From contig OY979730.1 of assembly GCA_963855995.1 (NCBI GenBank), positions 9,339,300 to 9,403,299 on the forward strand: a stretch of DNA of 64,000 nt, read 5' to 3'. The stretch comes from Muricea muricata. Its lineage: Eukaryota; Cnidaria; Anthozoa; Malacalcyonacea; Plexauridae. Numbering within the stretch: position 1 is the stretch's first letter; each line of letters begins with the position of its first letter. This document shows, one piece after another, positions 54,660 to 64,000 of this stretch. Under the pieces are notes generated by a model. That model saw only the letters and a program-made list of their open reading frames with translations, searched no databases and had not been told where the DNA came from. Made by a program: the position numbers and the translations under genes.

Positions 54660-57600
54660 TTACTGTACAAATATGTATCCAAATGCTGGAGTGCTCTTGT
54701 TGTCAAGTTCATCGCAAAAGGCGATATTTCCACATGTTGTCTCTCTTATCTCACCGTTCCATACAAGTACTGACGTACCAAAACCAATGCACGACTTGCA
54801 TTTATTATCATGGTACTCTTTTCTACATGTCATTATCCCTATTCGTGCCTTCAGTTGTTGAGGATTTGTACCACCACTGTTATCCACAATACTAAACCCT
54901 TCTTTGGAACAGTTTCCATAGAAAAGTGATCCATTTATAAGTGATGACCATTTGCTCCTTCCCGTAGCCGTAAATTCAGAAGACTTGTCTGCTCTGATCA
55001 TCACCTGCAACAGTGAGCTGGCTTGGTCGTGCGGGTTAATCATGATCCATTTTGTGACACCATTGACTTTCATTCCGAGGCATATTTTATCAAACGGTGT
55101 GTTCCAGTAAGAAGCTAGTTTTGTTTGTTTTTCAGTCAATCCTTCAAGTCCGTCTTGAACTGCGTAGGTTTTCTTGTTGGTCCAGTAACGTGACCTGTAG
55201 TTGAACTCATTCTGAAATAGTGTACTAATTTATTAGAACTATATTAGTGGCGTCAACTATGTTTGATTTGCGAGAAAAGGTTGTGTGAGGCATGAGACTC
55301 AGGGAAATCCTAACTCCGGGCTACGCTATAATTATAGGAACACGAGTAACTTTTGCTCAGCTCTCGCGTGCAGCTTGCCTAAATTCTTCACTGAAGATAT
55401 CTTGTTATATCTTTACCTTATGTCCATCTATTTTCATCACTAGTGTCCAGCCTCCTGACCCAAGGCCAGGTATTTCAGTCATGTGACAGTAAACTTGGTA
55501 TTCTTCGGGTGAAACATTTGTATTTCTCAGTGTGTAAACACCATCGCTGAGGGAACTAAATAGCAGCGGATCAAGTGAATGTTAGAAAAGTTAGAGGATA
55601 CCAGTTTTACGAGTCAAATGAGATTAAAACTAGTTTCCATTTGGTCGTAACTGTCGTATCAAAGTCATTCTCGACGATGTGATATAGTCTGGATCTATCT
55701 TTTCTTTCGTGGCCTGTTTTCAAATTAATCATATTAAGTGTAGATCAACGTACGTACTCTGTCACATCGGTCACGTTGATATATTGACGATTCTCATGAC
55801 TTAAATGAAACTAAGCTCAAATGAGCTCTGCCGCTATAAGTCAGTCAGTTAGTGGTAATCTCTAGGCAGTATAACACATGGAAAACAATTGAGGATTTTG
55901 CGTGAGCACACTTGGACAAACATCTCGCTTATATCAAATAAAATAAAAAATAAACTATTAAAATAATTAATATAGTTAAATTCATAATAATAAACCTTTT
56001 AAATATAAATGTAAACCTTTTGAAAATGTTTCCTGTTAAATGAAATCCAAATTGAAATAATGAACAAGCGTGAACGTTTTAGAAGAAGAATTATAATTTC
56101 CTCGTTCTTTAAAAATTTTTCATATTAATATTGAACAAAATTTTAAAAACTGCCTGACTCATAGCCCATTCGTTCAGATTTGAGCCTTGACCTTAATCTA
56201 TATTATAGCCAATCAGATGTGTTGCATTCTCCAGATTGAACAATCAGCTAACGGTAGAGGAAGTCATGCAATTCTGTCCCTTGCGAAATGTGACGTAATT
56301 GGTGGATATTTTGTAATATATCTTTTCATGCATATCAAAAGATAGAGTAGTCACTCACATACCTGTTCTTTTTTAACAGTTCGTTACAAGATGGCAACAG
56401 CCCGAGTGCTTGATTTTCTGAAACGAAACAAAAAGCAGGCACTTCACATATATTAACTGTGAATTTTTGCCAAACCTAGTATATCAGACATCGTACGTGC
56501 CACTTGCGCTAAAATCGTTTTGGTGATTTTACGTGTTTCAAGAAGATAATCAATATGTTGTTCGAGAGGCAAATGAACAAGCTATAAAACAAATAACAAC
56601 CAGTTTATATGATCAAGTTTTCATTCAGCAGCTGGCTTAGAATTTGGACTCTTGTGATTTCATTACCTGAAGCCATTTGACAACAGCGAAACTTGTTGAT
56701 ATTTTCACCCCTACTATGAACTCCCGTGATATAATACCCATTTGAACAGTTTGTCCAGCCTTTTCCAACGTCTTTATCATAGCACAATCCATAATCATTA
56801 GGGTGCGTACTTGGCTTGCAGCAATCACCGCTGTATATCTGATAGCCAGGTACGTTTTTTAGAAAAATAACCAGCAGGGCAAATAATCCATCTATCATGT
56901 CTATCAATTAAAAAAAACTTCACTTCAAAATTTGGAAAACAAGATTTAAAAATAAGTAAATATAGAGAGTATGTATATTTTGTATGTATTATTCGATTCG
57001 TATGTATTATTTATGTGTTAAGATATACAATTTCCCAAAGGGGTTTTTTTGGGACACCCTGTAGACTGCGAGAAGTTCATCTATATTTGTCGTGAAATTA
57101 TTTTTTGTTGCCTGAAATTTTGCTCGACGAAAAATAATTTCACGACAAAAAATAGAGCGACTCCTCGCAGTCTAGACACCCTGTGGAATTAACCTTTCTC
57201 ACGATATGCGACCAGGCTTCAAAATCCTTCTGTATAATTATATTTAGGACTTATAACAAAGTATGTTTATGTGCGCACTGATCTGTATATATTAGAGAAA
57301 TTACACGTGAATTGGGCCGCCTATGGTAACAGTAAAACCTATACTATTTTCAAGTAAAGTCACTTTTTATCTCGTGTCACTCGCCCCTCTATTATTTCTC
57401 AAGTGCAATTTTTTGCCGTGTACATGAACGAGTGACTTGTGGCAAGTCTAAGTTGTTAAAAATGGCGAAATTTTCTCATGTAAATACTCGCCGGCCCAAT
57501 ATATGCATTTTTCATCGCGTATTTTCTTGGCAAAATTTAGCTCAAACACCACACTGAGGTGCGACAGTCACTATATATTTTACTGGAAAACGATAAATTT

Positions 57601-59488
57601 GTTTCAAATTTTGCTTTGGTAGGATAAAATTTCCTATGTCAGAAAGTCAAATAAAATTTCATTTAAAACCATGTTTGCATAGACACTGATTTATTGATAA
57701 CACTGTGTATCGCGTAATCCAGATGCCGTTCTTCTGGTTTGTGAAAGAGTGCATTATACGAGGCATATACGAGTAATGAATACGAGTTATTCACTTATGT
57801 CCATGCATACTTCTAAATGCATGCGTAGTTACTTTTGTTTACGTCACGCTGCCGCAAGCTAGCTGATGTAATAGTAACTAGGCATGTGAGTGATCTCAAA
57901 ATGTCAATTGGGTATAGATTTGTCTATATACACGAACTATATGAAGACACTGGTGTATACTAAGTACGCACGTGTCCGCTTTTGTTGCATGTCCATGTTG
58001 GTCGCTGAACTCAGGTATGGGACCACAACATATTGCTTCGATTCTTGCAACTTTGGTATTTGACTGGTAAAATCCAGTCATGAAATGATTATCCCCCTCA
58101 CATCTTAGCCATTCATATACCTTCCTGTGAACTACTGAAGATGTTGGAGGCGCCACTAGAAAGTGATGTTGAAAAGTGTGTGAATTTCTTCGACAATTAT
58201 AGTGAAGTGTACCCTATATATCAACCACGCAAGTCCTACACAGATTTCATGTGATTCATAACTAAATTGAATAGTTAAGCCTTACTAGTTGATGGTGATT
58301 CTGTTTTGTTTGATGGAGGAGTGCTTGATGGATCTGGAAAAGTGAAGTTAAAAAGGTTATTTATTTGACAATTTATTAGTAAAGTTTTTCAAGTATTTAC
58401 CCTATACAACCTTAAGAGACGTCCTAGGCACACGTTTTCATGCGATTCAAAATTAAAATACATAACTGAGCCTTACTAGTTGATGACGATTCTGTGCTGT
58501 TTGCTGGAGGCGGAGTGCTTGATGAAACTTGCTCTGGAGCTGTCTGAAAATAAACGAACAATATGATACTTAAGTGAAAATGCTGTAGAATTTTTAATTA
58601 TTAATTTTCTGAAAATATTTCCTACGCATGCATATAACTGAGATAAAATTTTGTTTATAGCTTTTCAGTCGTCAGTATTTTGGGACTTTAAAAAATCACT
58701 AACGCGGGAGGGTAATTTCAGCTAAACTGCATGTTATAATGCAACCTCTGAGGCAGTTGTAAGAAAGGTAAACGCTATCCACCGGAATAGTGGTTTTCTC
58801 AAAATTTGCGTGTGAAACATGCTTCCCTGCTGTTTTTAAAACGTACGTTAATGTTTAGAGTTAAAGTTACCCAGTTTTATCACTTTCTAGATCAGTATTT
58901 TCCATGTTTTCACTAGTGAAGATATGAAAAAATATGTAACGCGTGAAAAACATGTGTGTTTTCCCGCGGAATTTATACGTTCTCTGTTAGCTTGTTCCTA
59001 CTTTTGACCTTATGTAAATTATAAATGATATCGTGTTGAACACAATATTTTATTCACTCACTGCGCTCGTTCGTAAAAAATATTTATATTCTCTGTATAC
59101 TTACCGTGCTGTGACGGAGTAGTGTGTAGTAATCATAATGTTCATCTGGTGGCAAAAGTTCCGCGCGTTCTTCTGAAGAAACATTTTGGAGAAACTCACA
59201 ATTTTTCTCATCTTCAATTTGATTGCGGAAGTTGACAGATCTGCAGGACTTGTCCTCAGTCGCACATCTTATGATACATTCTAGTCCTGTGCTAGCGCGA
59301 GTGAAATTGATGACTGTGGTGTTTAAACGTTGACCTTTGAAAATACATTGGGAAAAAAGATAGAAGACAAGATAAGTCCCTAATTCCGCTATCTTACTGG
59401 GTATACCTAATTTCAAAACTTTTTTATCACTGTACATTTCTACATATACAAAGTTAGCCAGATGAAGAAGCACATAAATTATATACAT
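54660..59488 (-). CDS. Gene C: complete PAN + stalk + Cys-rich + fibrinogen-related secreted protein, 506 aa
   Basis: Minus-strand exons: 59407-59488 (signal peptide), 59105-59334 (PAN-like), 58477-58543 and 58286-58333 (stalk), 57972-58155 and 56667-56830 (Cys-rich), 56363-56417, 55417-55555, 54660-55211. They total 1521 nt with matching phases. The signal peptide is MYIIYVLLHLANF; a further in-frame ATG at 59542 would add 18 residues. The PAN-like part has ECIIRC, CRSVNF and CEF. The stalk is Ser/Thr/Pro-rich, a likely O-glycosylation region. The Cys-rich part has two W-x2-C..G..Y/H..I..CC modules (WLRC to ICC; WTNC to RCC). The C-terminal domain has SDGVYTLR, GGWTLVMKIDG, SCIGFG, TTCGN and AFGYIFVQ. 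It resembles lectin-like or skeletal-matrix proteins of corals; function is inferred. The donor of exon 5 (gtgcgt) is weak. Confidence 0.8.
56667..56898 (-). CDS. Alternative first exon of gene C with its own signal peptide
   Basis: An ATG at 56898 opens MIDGLFALLVIFLKNVPGYQ, a credible signal peptide. It runs without a break into exon 6 in the same frame as the spliced transcript. The short product would be Cys-rich module plus fibrinogen-related domain, 325 residues (978 nt with exons 7-9). No promoter evidence is available from sequence alone. Confidence 0.55.
57057..57180. repeat. Hairpin repeat in gene C intron
   Basis: TAGACTGCGAG and CTCGCAGTCTA are outer arms. TTGTCGTGAAATTATTTTT pairs with AAAAATAATTTCACGACAA inside. 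It is bracketed by GACACCCTGT on both sides. Confidence 0.75.
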
Positions 59489-62400
59489 GCTTAAAATGTT
59501 CTGCCTCCCAAAACGACGAAAAGAAAAGAATAGTTGTTTCATTCCATTCGAAATGAAGTGTATTCAAATGAAATACAAAAATACACCTGGTTTAAAAACA
59601 TACATTTTAGTCACGTGGGGCGTTTTCAAATTTTATAGTCTGACTCCTAAAGAGGTATTCTAGCTGACACTTGTAGCAGTCGTTTTATTGAATGTCGTCA
59701 CCACGAATAGTAAAAATGTAATTTAAAAGTCGTTTTGGCATTTCAAAGGATAAATTGGACTCCGTTAAAGAAGTCAATTGACTTCTTGAAAACCCCTCAT
59801 TTTTCAGTCGATTGACTCAGATCGAGTCAAATTACTCTGACTGAACCACAGTGTACAGATTCCAGAAAGTTCTAATATGTCATTTCATCCCAAATTTGGA
59901 TCGTAACGGCGATTTGTCCGTTACTGAAATAATGATTTGAGTAAAAATATTGTCCTTCGAGTAAAGGTGCGGAAATGACTGCTCAGCTAGGGTTCAAAAC
60001 GCTGTTAAATTTATGACAGCAAACTTTTTTCACAATAATTCAATTCAAAGGTTTCTTATTGGCACTTGTTGTCCAGCAGTGATGTTCCGACAAAACCAAT
60101 GGTCAATATACAATGGACAATTTCACAGTAGCGCGGAGATGTGGATTTTTGAGTTTGAGCACAGGTCCCTCGTGTCGGAAACTTTGAAGTTTGTGTTCCC
60201 ACGCATGTCGCATTACGCATGTTCACTATTCAGATTCTGGTCAGTCAATTGCCTTTTCTAACCAACAGAAACGCTGAACTGGCTGCTCCTCCATTACTCT
60301 GGCCAGTCAATTGCATGAAAATAGGGGGAGATGTTGCACTGCTGAGTGACCCTACTGTTATTCGCTATACTGTGTTTCAAGTGGCAAGAACAATATCTCA
60401 CGAGTGAGATAACCTTTATCCGCGCCACTGAGAAATGTTCTGGTTATTATATATGGGATTTATCTACAGACATGACACAAATAAGAACATCTAGCTACAT
60501 CAGAACCTTTCAATAAATAAAATGCTCTAGAAAACAACAGTGACTTTAAAAGTACCATATAGCTATCAAATTTAAAAGCAACAATCTAAGCTAGAATAGA
60601 AAAAGTTTAAAACTACAGACATTAAACTAGGAGCCATTTGTAAAACATTGAAAAAAAGGTGGGGAACTGTTATGTCACTCTCAAGTGTGACATACGAAAA
60701 ACACGCCACTCAAGTCTTTATATTATATTATATTATATTATATTATATTATATTATATTATATTAAATTTGCCACAATTTACAAATGATTTACAGATACA
60801 CTTAAAATACATGTACTAGTACAAAATACAAAAAGACAAGAATGTGACAGGAGAAAGGAACAGGATATACGTCCCACTTGACACCTAACCCCTAATGACT
60901 AACATATCTATACGACAAGGACAAAACACAAAATATTATTTTCACGACAAAAAAGTTAAGTTTCAAGGTTCGTCTACACATGGTGACTTGTGAGTCTGAA
61001 AAACTAATGTTATATCAATGAAAGATTTTGAAATAATTATCGAGAAAAAGAAAAATTTATACTATGAAAATAATAATCTTGAGGTTATGGCGTCCGAGAC
61101 CTGCGAGTGTTTTAGTTTCCAACAAAATACCCCTATCCATGTAATCAATTTAGCTTTTATTACCTATCTGGCGTACAGTAATTTGTACTTTTTCACAACC
61201 TACCTGTTTTTGGCTTATCAAAACAAAAGTCAATTTGTTCCACTCCAAACGTTTGAAGGTTGAAAAGTACCAAGTTTAGAAGGCTGACTCTTAAAATTAT
61301 GGAAGCGAAACTCCCACAAAACTTAGGACGAATTTCTTTGGGTCTTCTCATTTGAAGAGCTGGCATGCTTGTTATGCTTGTAGGTAGTTTGGCGTTATAG
61401 GCCAAATAGTTGAGGAATTATTCAGCGAAAATTGAATTCTGTCATGAGGATGGGAGGCAGGATTAAGCGATGTTTTCAATTCCGGATCTTTTGAAGACTT
61501 GGAGCTTTCTCCGTTTGCCGACGTACATCAACTTAACATCAAGTGGCATTTCTGCACACCAGCGAAAATTTCCATTAATGAGCTTATTTAAATTGTATTG
61601 CTAAGTGTTTGTTATAGGTTGTATTGTTCCCAATGCAACTTTTATATGACAGCACATTTTACATCTTTATTGAGATCACCGACTTTCCTAGGGGCAGAGC
61701 GTTAAACTAGTAACGGCACCATGGGTTAAAAAACAAGTAATATCATGGGTTAAAAACATCATCTGGCAATTCTGTAAATGTACACCTGCGCAATTGTACA
61801 TAAGTGTTTGTTATAGGTTCACTGAAATTCTAAATTAAAATTCTACTTGCAGGAGCTAACAAAGTTTTGAAAAGACAGTTTTGGAAGACAGAATGCGAGT
61901 CTTTTCGAGAAGGCGCTTTGTGTATGCATTTGAATGTAAATTGACAAGACAGCCAAAAACGAACAGGCTGATTGCAAGATGTCAATTTTGCCTGTGTCAA
62001 TTTTAATCAAGTTGGATGTGCGTTGCTTGCATGTCATTTGCATACGTGCTGCAATTAACTAGTTGAGACAACGTACAACTTTTTTGTCGTTAAAAGAAGC
62101 AAAAATTATATAGTGAAATGAGCCTAAGAAAAAGTTTTATGTATTTTGAGCAGACAAAATTGTTTTGATAATCAACTTGCGGCAAGTCTAGCTGTTAACA
62201 ACATGCAACTTACTTTTTGGTCGTTAAAAGAAGCAGCAAAAATGATGTAGTAAATAAGCCTAATAGAAAAAGTTCGATGCACTTTGAACAGGCAGAGTTG
62301 GTCATCAATCTATTTTGGCTGGCTTGTTGATAACAAGTCTGATGTCAACACTCAGACGTGTGTATATAATATGTATTATGTAAAATATATAACAACAATT

Positions 62401-63095
62401 TAATGTAAAACTCTCGTTTCCATCAATCACATTCTGTAATGATATCGCCATTGTCGCGACAATGTTTAGCAGAATTTACTCTTCAGCAGTTTTACAGGTG
62501 GTTATAGTCTGTGCTGTTTATTAGTTCTTTAAACTTGAGCGAAACGTGCGATTATTAGGTTTGTACATCTTATTATTCAACATTTACTGCGTTTAATTGT
62601 ATGTTAATTTAAGATGCATCAGAATTGCGCCATGCATGCAACCTGCCTATTTTTGGCATACAAAATGATTGAATTTGACAAGTGCACGCGGCTGTTGCGT
62701 TTCATTGAAAGAAAATTGAACTTTTCAACGTGTTTCAGTAAACCAGTGATTGTAGACACTTTTCAGTACCAACTTTGAACACTCTCCAAGAAAGCACGAG
62801 AGGAAAAAATGCATGTATTTTCGACGAGTACTTACTTAGCAAAGTTTCGAAATTTCAAGGTTGTAATAAGCTCAATAATTAGGGGTTGGAGGTCATATAC
62901 AGTGTAAGACGAATTATATGAACATGACCCCCTAAGCTATCGTGCTTGCTAGGTCCTTGAATTTCATCCAAATTTTTTGCAACTATGAAGGAACCCAGTG
63001 GCCGACATCTGTTTACAAGCAAAAATATCTCTTTTCGTTCGATAAATCGTGAAAACCAACGATTTCTCTATCCAAAAATGAGAGTTTACATGATT
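59489..63095. other. Gene-free part of unit C
   Basis: No exon supported. 59650-59840 and 61270-61560 parallel unit A and B flanks (for example GAGTCAA near 59826 and AATTATGGAAGCGAAAC near 61290), more diverged than A and B are from each other. It contains an ATATT array and a CTTGTTG-type repeat (61930-62350). Confidence 0.55.
60718..60764 (+). repeat. (TATTA)n pentanucleotide array
   Basis: About nine perfect copies. Confidence 0.95.
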
Positions 63096-63165
63096 CTATT
63101 GAAGTTTCGACAATTTTTTTATTGTGTCAATTAAAAGATCTATTTTGTAAAGCGTTTTCTTTGAT

Positions 63166-63984
63166 TCAAGTGCTTTGAATCGTGGATCCGCCTTGCTGAT
63201 ATCCCCCTGATAAAAGTTTCTTCCAAATTTCATCCGAACTCCAAGTCGGCTTCGGGCCATCTTGGATAATGTTTGCAATGAGCATCGCCGAAGATCTGCT
63301 TGACGCATGCTCAGAGAATTTTTCTTCAACATTCTTTTCCCTGAGTTTGCGCACGCAATTTTTACAAAACTCGCTCTTTACAAGTTCGTCTTGCAGTTTT
63401 TTACACTTTTTACAAAATTCTAACGAATGAACGTCACTTTCTATTAGGCGCCTACACTTTTCGCGCAAATTCTCGAACTTTAATCTTTCATATGCTGCTT
63501 GAAAGGAACCTATTTCATTTTCCTTCGCTACTGCTTCGTTATCGTTACATCTATTTGTATAATTGTTTTCAGACTTGGTATTTAATTTACACGTGTTTAT
63601 TTGTCTCTCCCCGCTTTCGTCAGACTTTACAGTATTTCGTTTTCGCAACGTTTCTGGCTTTTTAAGCCAGAACGGATTAAGTTCCCTTAGAGTTTCTCGA
63701 TTTCCAAGTTTAGCTGTCGATTTTTCTGTCTTTCCAAGACGATTTTCTTTCAAAATTTGAAGTTTTTTACTGACAAATTTCGATGTGTATTCATCAATGT
63801 CAACGCCGGAATAATCTGTCGAAATTTCAGACAAGTCGGACGAAATTTCCTCAACACTTGACTGAAATTCTGAGTGAAAGTCTTCTGTGTATTCTTTAAC
63901 AGATTGTTCGGTTTCTACTGAGCTAGCTGACGACGAAATGGCCAAAGAAACATTGAGCTTTTTCAGCTTCGAAGTGGCGGCCAT
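63166..63984 (-). CDS. Unrecognised Lys/Glu/Ser-rich protein, 272 codons, possible frameshift at C-terminus
   Basis: Opens at the ATG at 63984 (AAG ATG GCC, good context) and runs to a stop at 63166. No signal peptide or membrane segment. The N-terminus is Ser/Glu-rich; the middle has a CxxC-like pair (FCKKCKK, then FCKNCVR) in a helical, charged segment; near the end is PTWSSDEIWKKLLSGG. I do not recognise the family. At the G5 run (63203-63207) another frame continues for about 35 codons with similar composition (SKADPRFKALESKK, ending KKLSKLQ, stop about 63096). The true C-terminus may therefore be there, with an extra G here from mutation or assembly. Upstream parts of the gene lie outside the window. 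Confidence 0.65.
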   Translation of the reverse strand: MAATSKLKKLNVSLAISSSASSVETEQSVKEYTEDFHSEFQSSVEEISSDLSEISTDYSGVDIDEYTSKFVSKKLQILKENRLGKTEKSTAKLGNRETLRELNPFWLKKPETLRKRNTVKSDESGERQINTCKLNTKSENNYTNRCNDNEAVAKENEIGSFQAAYERLKFENLREKCRRLIESDVHSLEFCKKCKKLQDELVKSEFCKNCVRKLREKNVEEKFSEHASSRSSAMLIANIIQDGPKPTWSSDEIWKKLLSGGYQQGGSTIQST

Positions 63985-64000
63985 CTTGAATTTAGTGCAA

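Noticed and set aside
63096..63332. Separate 78-codon gene on the minus strand
   Set aside because: Its first half is a shadow of the 272-codon frame; only the last part looks real, and is better read as that gene's C-terminus after a frameshift.

Overview
The window is animal nuclear DNA, AT-rich, with intron-split genes, many short inverted-repeat transposons and LINE sequence. The gene content (secreted PAN plus fibrinogen-like proteins, and a cyclic-nucleotide phosphodiesterase with two GAF domains) and the repeat style suggest a cnidarian, most likely a coral or sea anemone. The organism is an inference. No rRNA, tRNA, CRISPR array or bacterial-type operon was seen.

Region 1 (1-8.9 kb) has no convincing gene. 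It holds SINE-like pieces and a decayed minus-strand LINE whose reverse transcriptase is broken, at the YADD motif, by a foldback element (6945-7252). Region 2 (8915-26847, + strand) is one complete gene. I could assemble 28 exons by hand with compatible splice phases at every junction, giving a 913-residue PDE10-like phosphodiesterase: N-terminal region, GAF-A, GAF-B, HD-type catalytic domain and a charged tail. One intron is GC-AG, and another carries several hundred bases of TTAG and TTGG repeats.

Region 3 (about 27.5-63 kb) is a tandem triplication of a roughly 8-13 kb unit, called A, B and C here. Each unit carries one minus-strand gene for a secreted protein: signal-peptide exon, PAN/apple-like exon, short Ser/Thr/Pro-rich stalk exons, sometimes a Cys-rich module, then a fibrinogen-related C-terminal domain. 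Copy C is complete (9 exons, 506 codons). Copy B has a frame-shifted first exon and a relic Cys-rich exon. Copy A has lost its first exon in a deletion. The units serve as empty-site controls for one another. They show precise insertion of a 203-bp hAT-like MITE (A), a 977-bp TA-flanked inverted-repeat element with a second MITE nested in it (B), and an about 4.8-kb LINE with intact ORF1 and ORF2 (A, 32124 to about 36924).

Region 4 (63.1-64 kb, - strand) holds the start and most or all of an unrecognised lysine/glutamate-rich protein gene, with an apparent frameshift at a run of five G. The PDE gene and the triplicated lectin-like genes show no functional link; they are simply neighbours.
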